A stretch of DNA of 64,000 bases from Sulfurospirillum arsenophilum NBRC 109478 (GCF_000813345.1 NZ_BBQF01000003.1:1-64000), one strand, 5' to 3'; counted from the stretch's first letter, positions 15,363 through 24,668 are shown. Program-made: numbers and translations. Notes: generated by a model from the letters alone, not told the origin.

Positions 15363-16693
15363 AACATAGTGAACTTGTTTGTATTAATGACTATTTAAAG
15401 CAATACCGTAAAATTTCCTCCATTTACCGTGTGGATGACAGTGTTTTGCGCATTATTTTTGAAGCGGGAGAGCCGTTGTTTGTTGACCTTGGGCGTGGGG
15501 ATTCGTATATGTTTTTTAAAGAAGACTTTAAACAAGCCAAGCGTTATACTGCTCCATTTGATGTTCTTCTTGCTAAGCGATTTTCTAATGCTAAGATTGA
15601 GTCAATGGAAGTGGAAGAGGGCAACCGTATTTGGCGCATTGGGGTGCTTGCGAGTTCGAGTTACAAAGCGATGCGCACAATGTTGCAGTTGGAATTTACG
15701 GGACGCAACACCAACGCCATTATCTTAGATGAAAACGAAGTGGTGTTAGAGGCGATGCGACATATTGACTCCAGTGTCTCGTTTCGTAGTGTCAAGGTTA
15801 ATGAAGTCTTGGAAAAATTACCACCCAAAGAGCTTAAAGAGAAGCCTTTTGGGCTGGGCGGAAGCATTGAAGAATACCTGAAAGCCTCGTATGAAAAACG
15901 TTTACATGTAAAGCTTGAAGAGATCAAAAAACAGAAAATCGCTCAGGTGGAAAAAAAGATCACGAAGCTTACCCAAGCGATTGATGCACTCGAAAATGAA
16001 GAAGAGTTGATGCTCAAAAGCGAAGAAGCACAAAAAGAGGCGTCATTGGTTTTGGCGCATTTGCACACCAATGCGATCAAGGGTTATCAAGAGAGCGTGA
16101 CGTTAGTAGATTTTGAAGGTAACGAAGTGACGATTGTGTTACCTCAAGCTCAAACGCCTCAAATGGCAGCCAATATACTGTTTAAAAAGTCGAAGAAACT
16201 GCGCCAAAAAGCGCTCTCGGTGCATCGCCAAAAAGAGAATTTAGACGAGAAACGACTCTTTTTAGAGCGCATGGTGGGTGTCATTAACGCGGCACATGAT
16301 CCTGAAGAGATCCAGATTTTAGTGCCAAAACAGCGCAAATCAAAGCAAAAAGGCGATGAGAGCAATCTCTATGAGACCTTTTTGTTAGAGGGATACCGAA
16401 TTTTATTGGGTAAAAATGAAAAAGGCAACATCGCCCTCTTGCAAGAGGCGAAAAAGAACGATATATGGTTACATGTAAAAGATATGCCATCCTCTCATGT
16501 GATTATTTGCACTGAAAAACAGAATGTCCCTGAGTCGGTTCTCATTTTTGCCGCAAAACTCTGTGTCGAGTTTAGTCTTTCTCAAAAAGGTGGCTATTTG
16601 GTCGATTATACCAAACGCAAAAACGTTAAACCTTTTGATGGAGCGAATGTTGCTTATGAAGAGTATCAAACGCTCAAAATATATAAGGAGTAG
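15359..16693 (+). CDS. rqcH: NFACT-family protein RqcH (ribosome quality control, Rqc2-like)
   Basis: 444 aa. An N-terminal NFACT-N domain is followed by a coiled coil (about 180-225, HVKLEEIKKQKIAQVEKKITKL) and a C-terminal NFACT-R domain with NDIWLHVKDMPSSHVII. RqcH binds stalled 50S subunits and adds alanine tails; in older Campylobacter and Firmicutes literature it is called a fibronectin-binding protein. It is shorter than the Bacillus protein (about 570 aa). Two copies of the dispersed palindrome lie inside (15902 and 16469), and the second encodes the conserved LHVK of the NFACT-R motif. Confidence 0.88.
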   Translation: MKHSELVCINDYLKQYRKISSIYRVDDSVLRIIFEAGEPLFVDLGRGDSYMFFKEDFKQAKRYTAPFDVLLAKRFSNAKIESMEVEEGNRIWRIGVLASSSYKAMRTMLQLEFTGRNTNAIILDENEVVLEAMRHIDSSVSFRSVKVNEVLEKLPPKELKEKPFGLGGSIEEYLKASYEKRLHVKLEEIKKQKIAQVEKKITKLTQAIDALENEEELMLKSEEAQKEASLVLAHLHTNAIKGYQESVTLVDFEGNEVTIVLPQAQTPQMAANILFKKSKKLRQKALSVHRQKENLDEKRLFLERMVGVINAAHDPEEIQILVPKQRKSKQKGDESNLYETFLLEGYRILLGKNEKGNIALLQEAKKNDIWLHVKDMPSSHVIICTEKQNVPESVLIFAAKLCVEFSLSQKGGYLVDYTKRKNVKPFDGANVAYEEYQTLKIYKE

Positions 16694-16744
16694 AGAGTTT
16701 GCTGCTTTTTGCAGCCGTCCCAATAGTTCAAAAAGGAGGTAAAA

Positions 16745-17083
16745 ATGCCTGTAGGACCGATTGGAAATGTTATTTATGCCAACCAGATGATACCTGTGCA
16801 AGCGGGGAAACAGATGGATTATCTCAATAGCGTTCAAATGCAAAGTGCCATAGCTGAAGCTATGCAAAATGAAAAAGAAGAGGTCGTTGAAGATGTCAGG
16901 CCTGCGGAAGAGACTTATAAAATCGATCCTGAGCATGAACATGAGCACCAAAGACGTGAAGAAGAAAATGGCGCGACAGAGGAGCAGATGAAGCAAAAAG
17001 AAGAGCTTGCTGAGCACCATGATGCGCCCTCTGAAGAGGAAGTGCCAGCCGTTCACGATGGTCATTTAGACGTTAAAGCTTAG
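16745..17083 (+). CDS. Small acidic His/Glu-rich protein conserved near rqcH-cdsA
   Basis: 112 aa with no signal or membrane segment. The N-terminus MPVGPIGNVIYANQM looks conserved; the rest is very acidic and histidine-rich (DPEHEHEHQRREEENG, AEHHDAPSEEE, VHDGHLDVKA) and probably disordered, with possible metal binding. It is preceded by a perfect AAAGGAGG. I recall a small coiled-coil protein at the same place in C. jejuni (between the RqcH homologue and cdsA). Function unknown. Confidence 0.7.
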   Translation: MPVGPIGNVIYANQMIPVQAGKQMDYLNSVQMQSAIAEAMQNEKEEVVEDVRPAEETYKIDPEHEHEHQRREEENGATEEQMKQKEELAEHHDAPSEEEVPAVHDGHLDVKA

Positions 17084-17142
17084 CCTCACCTTGACTTTGC
17101 TATGATTGCTTCTTACACATTAACATCATAAAAGAGTTTCTC

Positions 17143-17907
17143 ATGAACTTTAAAGCACTCTACGAGTCGAACAAACAGCGCGTTTTTACAGGTCTGGTGA
17201 TGATGGCATTTGCCGCCATTGTCGCATTTTTGAACAACAATTTGATTACATGGCTCATAATGGGTGCTATGTATTTGTTTGCTTTTTATGAAGCGATGAA
17301 CCTCTTTGAAATCAAAGATAACAAACTGTACGTTTATGCTGTTGTATTGTGGCTTGCCGCGTTTATTTACCCAAATCCTGATGATCTTATTTACCTTGCG
17401 CTCATCGGCTCTTTGGCTGTGATGTCGTATCTTAAAAAAGTAGATTATAAACTTTTAGCACCATTTTTCTACCCTTCTATTTCGATGTTTTTTATCTATG
17501 CGCTTTACCACGACTTTGGTATGTCTGTTCTTATTTGGCTTGTTGTCATTGTGGCACTCACCGATACAGGCGCTTACTTTGTGGGTAAAAGCATTGGTAA
17601 AACACCTTTTTCACCAACATCACCCAACAAAACACTCGAAGGCGTTGTCGGAGGTGTGCTGATCGCTACGGTAGCGGGTGCACTTTATGGAACGTTTTTT
17701 ATCTCGCTGTGGCTTTCTGCTTTAATTGCACTTTTGACATCGGTTGCCTCGGTATTTGGCGATCTTTTTGAGAGTTATCTCAAGCGTGAAGCAGGCGTAA
17801 AAGACAGTGGCAACCTTTTCCCAGGGCACGGCGGTATGTTAGATCGCCTGGATGGCTACCTTTTTGGTGCTGTCGTTATGGTCATTTTACTGCGGGGGCT
17901 CGCGTAA
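17143..17907 (+). CDS. cdsA: Phosphatidate cytidylyltransferase
   Basis: 254 aa, polytopic membrane protein. The C-terminal CdsA signature SVFGDLFESYLKREAGVKDSGNLFPGHGGMLDRLD (split here for description) contains the metal- and CTP-binding aspartates. It makes CDP-diacylglycerol from phosphatidate and CTP, the branch point of phospholipid synthesis. The stop codon is immediately followed by the dxr GTG start, an arrangement also known in Campylobacter. Confidence 0.95.
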   Translation: MNFKALYESNKQRVFTGLVMMAFAAIVAFLNNNLITWLIMGAMYLFAFYEAMNLFEIKDNKLYVYAVVLWLAAFIYPNPDDLIYLALIGSLAVMSYLKKVDYKLLAPFFYPSISMFFIYALYHDFGMSVLIWLVVIVALTDTGAYFVGKSIGKTPFSPTSPNKTLEGVVGGVLIATVAGALYGTFFISLWLSALIALLTSVASVFGDLFESYLKREAGVKDSGNLFPGHGGMLDRLDGYLFGAVVMVILLRGLA

Positions 17908-18978
17908 GTGGTACTCCTTGGCTCAACAGGCTCCATTGGAGTTAATGCACTTATTATCGCCAAGCGTTTTGGCATTATGGTTGAAGCCCTTGTTGCAGGT
18001 AAAAATATTGCACTTTTAAATGAGCAAATTAAAGAGCATCATCCCAAATATGTAGCAATCAGTGATGCAAAAGATCGCGCTTTAGTGAACCATACCAATG
18101 TTTTTGTTGGTAAAGAGGGCATTTTAGAGCTACTTCAAAAAACACAAAGCTTTTTAGTGGTGAACGCTTTGGTAGGTTTTGTAGGACTCGCTCCTAGCAT
18201 TGAAGCTTTACGTCTTGGCAAACGCCTTGCCCTTGCCAATAAAGAATCCCTTGTCGTTGCAGGACATCTGCTTGATACTTCTCATATTACACCGATTGAC
18301 AGTGAGCATTTTGGGCTCTGGTATCTTTTGGGCAATCGCCCTGTGCGCGGTATGACGATTACGGCAAGTGGTGGAGCCTTTCGCGATACACCGTTAAATG
18401 AGCTTGCTCAAAAGTCCTTTCAAGATGCACTTAAACATCCTAACTGGAGTATGGGCGCTAAGATTACCATCGATAGTGCAACGATGACCAATAAACTTTT
18501 TGAGCTTTTAGAAGCCAAATGGCTTTTTGGAGCTGATATACTGGATGCTATTATCGAGCCAAAGTCGATTATTCACGCCTTTGTCGATTTTCAAGATGGC
18601 AGTACCACCGCACATTTAGCCGTTGCCGATATGAAACTTCCTATCGCTTTTGCACTTTTAGGTGAGGTAAAAGAACCGATACTCCCTTCCATTGATTTAG
18701 CTTCTATTGGCTCTTTTTCGTTCCAAAAGATTGATGCAGCGCGGTACCCGATTTGGGAGATTAAAGATGACGTACTCGCTCATCCAACACGCGGTGTCGT
18801 CATCAATGCTGCCAATGAAGTGGGTATCACTAAATTTTTCAACCAAGAGATTAATATTTTAGAGTTAGCAAAACGTACCATAAAAGCGTATCGACACTTT
18901 GAAGATGCAATTCCAAAGAGTTTGGATGAGGTTTTTGAGATCGACCTCGAAGTAAGGCGTTACTGCTTATCGTTTTAG
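17908..18978 (+). CDS. dxr: 1-deoxy-D-xylulose 5-phosphate reductoisomerase
   Basis: 356 aa. It starts with GTG directly abutting the cdsA stop; the preceding in-frame codon is that TAA, so no longer form is possible. The NADPH loop GSTGSIG is at residues 5-11, with NKESLVVAG, the metal and fosmidomycin region (PIDSEHFGLW) and TASGGAFRDTP intact. It catalyses the committed step of the methylerythritol phosphate isoprenoid pathway. The N-terminus is a few residues shorter than usual. A palindrome copy lies right after the stop codon. Confidence 0.95.
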   Translation: MVLLGSTGSIGVNALIIAKRFGIMVEALVAGKNIALLNEQIKEHHPKYVAISDAKDRALVNHTNVFVGKEGILELLQKTQSFLVVNALVGFVGLAPSIEALRLGKRLALANKESLVVAGHLLDTSHITPIDSEHFGLWYLLGNRPVRGMTITASGGAFRDTPLNELAQKSFQDALKHPNWSMGAKITIDSATMTNKLFELLEAKWLFGADILDAIIEPKSIIHAFVDFQDGSTTAHLAVADMKLPIAFALLGEVKEPILPSIDLASIGSFSFQKIDAARYPIWEIKDDVLAHPTRGVVINAANEVGITKFFNQEINILELAKRTIKAYRHFEDAIPKSLDEVFEIDLEVRRYCLSF

Positions 18979-18998
18979 TTTTACATGTAAAGCTAAAA
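18973..18998. repeat. Extended 26-bp palindrome at the end of dxr
   Basis: The dispersed palindrome core at 18981-18990 is extended by TTTTAG on the left and CTAAAA on the right, with one G-T wobble. It spans the dxr stop codon and may act as a terminator-like hairpin before the permease gene. Confidence 0.5.
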
Positions 18999-19027
18999 AC
19001 ACAAAAATTTTCCATAAAGAGGTATAA

Positions 19028-20278
19028 ATGTTACATAAAACGGACTACAATTTTAGGCTAAGAGATAGCATTATTGGGTTGCAGTTTTTATTTGTTGCCT
19101 TTGGCGCATTGGTCTTAGTACCCATTTTAACAGGGCTTGATCCTAACGTTGCGCTTTTTACAGCAGGGTTTGGAACGCTTCTGTTTCAACTTACTACGCG
19201 TGAGCAGATTCCTCCAATTTTCTTGGCGTCTTCGTTTTCGTTCATTGCACCGATTATTTACGGACTTAAAACGTGGGGACTTGCAGGCACCATGTGCGGT
19301 CTTGCAGCAGCAGGACTTTTTTACTTTTTTCTCAGTGTTCTCGTACGTATCAAAGGTTCAGACTTCCTTCACAAGATTTTTCCAGCAGTGGTCGTAGGCC
19401 CTGTCATTATGACGATTGGCTTGATTCTCTCACCTGTAGCGGTCAATATGGCGATGGGAAAAACAGGCGATGGTGCGATTGTTTTAGTGCCTTTAAATCA
19501 AGCCATGATGGTTTCGATGTCAGCACTGATTGTCACGCTTTTAGTCGCACTTTTAGGTAAAGGTGTTCTTAAATTATTGCCGATTTTATGTGGTATTATC
19601 GCAGGGTATAGCGTCTCTTTAGTGTTAGGGATTGTCAGTTTTGACTCAGTCGCGAAAGCGGCATGGTTTGCGATACCAAATTTTGTGACACCTGAGTGGA
19701 ATCTTGAAGCGATCATCTATATTTTACCGATTGCCATTGCACCAGCGGTGGAGCATGTGGGTGGCATTTTAACCATCAGCAATGTAACGAAAACCGATTA
19801 TCTTAAAAAGCCAGGTTTGAAAACCACACTTCTAGGTGATGCGATTGCTACGACTGCGGCATCGATGCTAGGCGGTCCTCCAAATACAACCTATTCTGAA
19901 GTGACAGGTGCCGTTACGATTACCAAAGCGTATAACCCTGCCATTATGACATGGGCGGCTATTTTTGCCATTGTGTTAGCGTTTGTTGGTAAACTGGGCG
20001 GTCTTTTGGCAACCATTCCCGTTCCTGTTATGGGCGGAATTTTACTGCTTCTTTTTGGCATTATCGCTTCGATTGGTTTAGGCACAATGGTAAGAGAAAA
20101 AGTCGATATGAACGATCCTCGCAATATGATCATCGTCTCAATGGTTCTTGTTTTAGCCATTGGTGGTATGGTGGTTGATATGGGTGGCGTTGCGTTTAGT
20201 GGTATTGGTTTAGGTGCGATTGTAGGTATTGTGCTCAATTTAGTATTGCCTAAAGGGCATCATATCAGTGAGCAGTAA
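19028..20278 (+). CDS. uraA: Uracil/xanthine permease (NCS2 family)
   Basis: 416 aa with about 14 membrane segments. Features of the nucleobase:cation symporter-2 family include LQFLFVAFGALVLVPILTGLDPNVALFTAGFGTLLFQL at the N-terminus, PAVEHVGGILTISNVT (the conserved H-bonding Glu/His region) and GGPPNTTYSEVTGAVTIT. It resembles UraA more than xanthine permeases. It probably takes up uracil with protons. A short gap (14 bases) to the next symporter suggests co-transcription. Confidence 0.9.
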   Translation: MLHKTDYNFRLRDSIIGLQFLFVAFGALVLVPILTGLDPNVALFTAGFGTLLFQLTTREQIPPIFLASSFSFIAPIIYGLKTWGLAGTMCGLAAAGLFYFFLSVLVRIKGSDFLHKIFPAVVVGPVIMTIGLILSPVAVNMAMGKTGDGAIVLVPLNQAMMVSMSALIVTLLVALLGKGVLKLLPILCGIIAGYSVSLVLGIVSFDSVAKAAWFAIPNFVTPEWNLEAIIYILPIAIAPAVEHVGGILTISNVTKTDYLKKPGLKTTLLGDAIATTAASMLGGPPNTTYSEVTGAVTITKAYNPAIMTWAAIFAIVLAFVGKLGGLLATIPVPVMGGILLLLFGIIASIGLGTMVREKVDMNDPRNMIIVSMVLVLAIGGMVVDMGGVAFSGIGLGAIVGIVLNLVLPKGHHISEQ

Positions 20279-20291
20279 GTAAGGAAGTTAG

Positions 20292-21623
20292 ATGGAAATG
20301 ATTGAAAAGTTGGTAGCAACCCTTTCAGGTATTGTTTGGGGTGCTCCCATGCTGGTTTTATTGGTAGGTACAGGTCTTTATTTGACAATTATTTTAAAAG
20401 GAATGCAATTTTGGGCATTGCCTCATGCGATGAAGCTCATTTTTCACAAAGAGCATGATGGCGAAGGTGAAATCAGTCACTTTGCGGCACTTATGACAGC
20501 ACTTGCGGCAACGGTGGGCATTGGTAACATTGTAGGCGTGGCTACTGCGATTACCCTTGGTGGACCTGGCGCTGTTTTTTGGATGTGGATGACAGGCCTT
20601 GTGGGTATGGCAACGAAATACTCTGAGGCTGTTTTAGCCGTAAAATACCGTCAACGTGGGCACCACCATGGTTTTAAAGGTGGGCCGATGTACTACCTCA
20701 CTTACGGGCTTAATATGCCAAAATTGGGTATGGCATTTGCTATTTTTACCGCCATTGCAGCGTTTGGTATTGGCAATATGACCCAAGCAAATGCAGTCGC
20801 GCAGATTTTAAGCAGTGAAATGGCTATTCCAACATGGGTTACAGGTGTTGTACTTTTGACCTTAACGGCAGTGGTTATTTTAGGAGGCATTAAATCTATT
20901 GGTAACTTTACCTCATTTCTAGTACCTTTTATGATTGTGGCATATGTCTCTGTTTCTTTGGTTATTTTAGCAATGAATCTTGATAAATTAGGGGACGCAT
21001 TTAGTCTCATCTTCTACCATGCGTTCAATCCTATCGCCGCAGGTGGTGGATTTGTAGGCGCTACGATGGCAGCTGCCATTCGCTATGGTGTGGCACGTGG
21101 TGTTTTCTCCAACGAATCAGGTCTAGGTTCTGCTCCTATTGCCGCCGCCGCCGCTAAAACAAATGATCCTGTGCGTCAAGCATTGGTGAGTATGACCCAA
21201 ACATTTATTGATACTTTAGTTGTCTGTACGATGACAGCATTGATTATATTGATCTCTCCCTTTTGGCAACAGGGGATAAGTCCAAGTGCCTTGACCATGC
21301 AGAGTTTTCAATTGTATCTAGGCTCTTTTGGTGGGGTTGTTGTGATTATTTCAACCGTATTGTTTGCTTATTCAACAATTTTGGGATGGAGTTATTACGG
21401 TGAAAAAGCGTTTGAATATATTTTTGGTGAGCGATTTATTCGCTTGTATCGCGTTTTATTTATTGCAGGTGTGATGGTCGGTTCGATGTTGAAGCTCGAA
21501 TTTGTATGGAATTTTTCAGACCTCACCAATGGTTTGATGGCGATTCCAAACCTGATAGCGCTTCTGCTTCTCTCCCGCGTCATTTCATCTGAAAGTAAGC
21601 GCTACTTTGAGAGCCTCAAGTAA
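20292..21623 (+). CDS. Sodium:alanine symporter (AGCS family)
   Basis: 443 aa with about ten to eleven membrane segments. AGCS signatures are present: GVATAITLGGPGAVFWMWMTGLVGMATKYSEAVLAVKYR, FKGGPMYYLTYGL and GVARGVFSNESGLGSAPIAAAAA. It imports alanine, glycine or D-alanine with Na+ (or H+). Located in a plus-strand run with uraA and the metallophosphoesterase. Confidence 0.92.
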   Translation: MEMIEKLVATLSGIVWGAPMLVLLVGTGLYLTIILKGMQFWALPHAMKLIFHKEHDGEGEISHFAALMTALAATVGIGNIVGVATAITLGGPGAVFWMWMTGLVGMATKYSEAVLAVKYRQRGHHHGFKGGPMYYLTYGLNMPKLGMAFAIFTAIAAFGIGNMTQANAVAQILSSEMAIPTWVTGVVLLTLTAVVILGGIKSIGNFTSFLVPFMIVAYVSVSLVILAMNLDKLGDAFSLIFYHAFNPIAAGGGFVGATMAAAIRYGVARGVFSNESGLGSAPIAAAAAKTNDPVRQALVSMTQTFIDTLVVCTMTALIILISPFWQQGISPSALTMQSFQLYLGSFGGVVVIISTVLFAYSTILGWSYYGEKAFEYIFGERFIRLYRVLFIAGVMVGSMLKLEFVWNFSDLTNGLMAIPNLIALLLLSRVISSESKRYFESLK

Positions 21624-21637
21624 GGAAAAAAAAGAGT

Positions 21638-22765
21638 ATGTTTCGCCTCTCCTTTGCATTTGCCGCTATAGCGGTGTTATCACTCATTAATTTTTACAGT
21701 TACAAGCGCTTTTTAAAGCGCTTGGACATTTTTTGCAAGATTCAAGGCGTGATCAAATGGCTGATGATTCTCATGAACCTTTGCGAAATATTTTACTTTG
21801 CTGTCTTGCGTTTGGACAATCTTGATCCGATTTTATACCTGCTCTTTTCTGCGATGATCGGTGTTTCGTTTATGCTTTTTTGTGTAGCGCTTGTGTACGA
21901 TCTGTTTCATATTCCTTATGCCAAAATTCCCCATGACTACTCCAGGCGTCTGTTTATCAAAATGGTTTTTGATGTCACGATGCTGATTTTGGCGTTTTCG
22001 TACATTGCTAAAGGCTTCCTCAATGGGATGAAAGCGCCTCGTATCAAAGAGGTCGATATTTTTATTGGCGGGTTAGCATCGGAGTTGAGTGTGGTTCAGA
22101 TTACCGATTTGCACATCGGTAAAACCCTTGGGAAAGACTTTATGGACGCTGTGGTGCAGCAGATCAATGCGCTGGATGCCGACATAGTCGTGATTACAGG
22201 CGATTTGGTCGATATGCCTGTGAATCAAATTGGCGATAAACTAGATGCTTTGAGAGCCATAGAAAGCCGTTTAGGCGTGTACTATGTACCAGGGAATCAT
22301 GAGTATTTTTACGGGGTCAACACGATTATGGAGCATGTTCGCTCTTTGGGCGTACACGTGCTTGACAATCGTTCTATGGTCATCAACCATACGATCAACC
22401 TTGTAGGTGTGATGGATATGATGGGTAAACGTTTCGATTTTGAGCCACCCGATCTTGCCAAAGCGCTTTTACATGTAAAGCCAGAATTGCCGACGATTTT
22501 GCTTTCCCATCAACCAAAATTTGTTAATGAGGTGAAAGATGAAAAGATTGATCTCATCCTAAGCGGTCACACGCATGGTGGACAGATTTTTCCTTTTGGT
22601 CTTTTGGTGTTGCTCGATCAGCCTTATCTTAGTGGACTGTATCAGCACTCAGCGCAAACGCAAGTATTTGTCAGCAATGGAGCAGGTTATTGGGGGCCAG
22701 CAGTGCGCATTATGGCACCAAGCGAAATTGTCAAAATACATCTCAAACCTAAAGTCAAAGCATGA
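21638..22765 (+). CDS. Membrane-anchored metallophosphoesterase (YkuE-like)
   Basis: 375 aa. Four hydrophobic segments fill the first 130 residues. The calcineurin-like catalytic domain then carries the metal-binding series TDLHIGKTLG, TGDLVD, GNHEY, LSHQP and SGHTHGGQIFPFG. Homologues hydrolyse UDP-diacylglucosamine or similar phosphoesters, or have unknown substrates. The stop overlaps the next lipoprotein gene (ATGA). One palindrome copy (22469-22478) encodes Leu-His-Val-Lys. Confidence 0.85.
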   Translation: MFRLSFAFAAIAVLSLINFYSYKRFLKRLDIFCKIQGVIKWLMILMNLCEIFYFAVLRLDNLDPILYLLFSAMIGVSFMLFCVALVYDLFHIPYAKIPHDYSRRLFIKMVFDVTMLILAFSYIAKGFLNGMKAPRIKEVDIFIGGLASELSVVQITDLHIGKTLGKDFMDAVVQQINALDADIVVITGDLVDMPVNQIGDKLDALRAIESRLGVYYVPGNHEYFYGVNTIMEHVRSLGVHVLDNRSMVINHTINLVGVMDMMGKRFDFEPPDLAKALLHVKPELPTILLSHQPKFVNEVKDEKIDLILSGHTHGGQIFPFGLLVLLDQPYLSGLYQHSAQTQVFVSNGAGYWGPAVRIMAPSEIVKIHLKPKVKA

Positions 22766-23304
22766 AATCGTTTGCAGCACTTCTCTGTTTAGCCCTTTTT
22801 TTAGGTGGGTGCAGTGTCAAGCAAGATACTTTGCAGGTCACACCCGATAAAGTTCAACAACTTACATCTGAGCTAACCAATTTAGGACACGATATAGACT
22901 ATCAAGAAGCGCGTATGCTTGCTTATGAAGCACTGTTGTATCCGCAAATCTTAGTAGAGCGTTACGGGTTGGTTTATCCACCCACATTTCATAACTTTTT
23001 GATTAATACGGGGTTGAAAGAGCGAGGGCTTTGTTACCAGTGGAGCGAAGATATGATCACACACCTCAAAGGGCTTAAATACCAAAGTTTTGATCTACGT
23101 TGGGGGGTGGCGAACAAGGGCGAATTTGATGAACACAACTCTGTCGTGGTTGTTGCCAAAGGAGCACCGTTTCGTACAGGTGTTTTGATCGATCCATGGC
23201 GTAATTCGGGCACGCTTTATTGGGCAAAATTGGGAGATGATCCTGAGTATAAATGGGTGGAAAATGTTGAGAGAAGTCGCTACTATGGGACAGTTGAACG
23301 TTAG
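22762..23304 (+). CDS. Lipoprotein with a possible Cys-His-Asp catalytic triad
   Basis: 180 aa. The lipoprotein signal ends LGGC with the lipidated Cys17. The mature domain has RGLCYQWSEDM (Cys91), DEHNSVVVVAK (His125) and VLIDPWRNSG (Asp144), the order and spacing of transglutaminase/papain-like cysteine hydrolases. I do not recognise the family with certainty. It is translationally coupled to the upstream membrane phosphoesterase, suggesting a joint envelope role. Activity is inference from the residue pattern. Confidence 0.65.
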   Translation: MKSFAALLCLALFLGGCSVKQDTLQVTPDKVQQLTSELTNLGHDIDYQEARMLAYEALLYPQILVERYGLVYPPTFHNFLINTGLKERGLCYQWSEDMITHLKGLKYQSFDLRWGVANKGEFDEHNSVVVVAKGAPFRTGVLIDPWRNSGTLYWAKLGDDPEYKWVENVERSRYYGTVER

Positions 23305-23332
23305 ACTTTTTTCAATGGACTATGAGCAAAGT

Positions 23333-23947
23333 TTATGCGTCTTGCGCTATTTTTTGTAAAATAATGCGAATGACGCTTGCTCGCCCTACGTGCTTATCCC
23401 CTTCATTCAGAACAACAACCTCTTGCGCTAGTTTGTGTATCTTGCAAGGCAGGAGCTTGACGATGTCAAGAATGTCATTTAAATCATAGAGTAAAGCACT
23501 GTTTTTGGGTCCACCACTACTAAAGTGGATTTGACTTTCACTAAAAAGCTCTGCAATAAAATACCCATTGGGATTGAGTGCTTCAAGTGCTTTTTTAAAA
23601 AGCATTTTTTGGTTTTGTTTAGGCAGATGCAAGTACGTGCAAATAACAGCATCGTAGAGCTGTTCAGGTTCCCAATACTCAAAGAGTGTGTGGCGTGTTT
23701 TAATAAAAACGTAACGCTCTTTCGCGCGTCTTCGAAGCTTTTGTAGTGCCACATCTGAGATATCAAGGGCTTCGACTTCAAGGCCTTTATCTGCAAGATA
23801 GATTGCGTTGCGCCCTTCGCCTTCTGCTAAACACAACACCTTTTTAGCGGTTAAAAGCAGTTCGGTATTGTCTTTGATAAAATTGTTCGGTGCTTCCCCA
23901 TAGATGAAATTTTTTGTTTGAAATTTTTCATTCCAAAATGCTTGCAT
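23333..23947 (-). CDS. Class I SAM-dependent methyltransferase (TehB/thiopurine-like)
   Basis: 204 aa. It starts MQAFWNEKFQTKNFIYGEAPNNFI, typical of the TehB-like group, with SAM motif I as LCLAEGEGRNAIYLA (about 38-52) and EALDISDVAL following. Members detoxify tellurite or methylate small thiols, or have unknown targets. Monocistronic and convergent with the lipoprotein gene. Confidence 0.8.
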   Translation of the reverse strand: MQAFWNEKFQTKNFIYGEAPNNFIKDNTELLLTAKKVLCLAEGEGRNAIYLADKGLEVEALDISDVALQKLRRRAKERYVFIKTRHTLFEYWEPEQLYDAVICTYLHLPKQNQKMLFKKALEALNPNGYFIAELFSESQIHFSSGGPKNSALLYDLNDILDIVKLLPCKIHKLAQEVVVLNEGDKHVGRASVIRIILQKIAQDA

Positions 23948-24051
23948 CTGCTACCTTCATTTTTTCTCAATTTTTATTGTAACACAATTTAAATCAATGA
24001 CATCCTTTTTAAATTGCGTTAAAATCTTCTCATTTAAGCCAAGGAGTAAAA

Positions 24052-24645
24052 ATGAAATATCCTACTTTTTTTGATACAACTGAAACCATTACGCTCTATG
24101 ATCCTCTTTCTGAAGTTTTGGGCGCATTTGAGGATGGCCTGATAATCTTTAGCTACCAAGATGTGGTCAAAAGTGCAGGACACAGTTGCCCTACAATGGC
24201 AGGCGCTTATCTGATGGCAAGAGAAGGACTTAAGGCACTTTATCCTCAAGGCATACCAGAACGAGGAGCTGTTGAAGTTTTTTTCAAAGAGGCGCAAACG
24301 GAAGGTACAACAGGGGTTATTGCCAATGCCTTTTCACTCATCACAGGTGCTACTGATACTTGGGGATTTAAGGGGTTAGCAGGACACTATGTGCGTAAAA
24401 GTTTAATGCATTTTAGTGCCGATATTCCTTTACATGTAAGAATAATGCGTCTTGATACAAAAGCGTTTGTGGACGTTGCTTATAATCCCAATAGTATTGC
24501 AATGGACCCTTCCATGCAGCCTTTGATGCAAAAGTTATTTACAGGAGTACTCAATGCGGAAGAAAAAGCGACATTTTCGGGCATGTGGCAGGTGAGGGTA
24601 GCCCAAATTTTAGAAAATTTTGATAAAGTTATAGTTATCAAATAA
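24052..24645 (+). CDS. FmdE-like protein (formylmethanofuran dehydrogenase subunit E domain)
   Basis: 197 aa, cytoplasmic. KSAGHSCPTMAGAYLMAREGLKALYP matches the H-x-C-P metal-site motif of FmdE domains, followed by QTEGTTGVIANAFSLITGATDTWGFKG. FmdE is a small accessory subunit in methanogens, but stand-alone FmdE-like proteins occur in many bacteria, often near molybdenum or tungsten enzymes or Cys-rich proteins, with unknown function. It is followed within 25 bases by the GGDEF-EAL gene. A palindrome copy (24430-24439) encodes Leu-His-Val-Arg. Confidence 0.7.
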   Translation: MKYPTFFDTTETITLYDPLSEVLGAFEDGLIIFSYQDVVKSAGHSCPTMAGAYLMAREGLKALYPQGIPERGAVEVFFKEAQTEGTTGVIANAFSLITGATDTWGFKGLAGHYVRKSLMHFSADIPLHVRIMRLDTKAFVDVAYNPNSIAMDPSMQPLMQKLFTGVLNAEEKATFSGMWQVRVAQILENFDKVIVIK

Positions 24646-24668
24646 ACTCAATTTTGCTGGAGTGTTCA

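Noticed and set aside
16469-17065. 198-aa minus-strand frame over the rqcH end and the small acidic protein
   Set aside because: Phe/Leu-rich reverse complement of Glu/Lys/His-rich coding DNA; no ribosome site and it covers two supported plus-strand genes.
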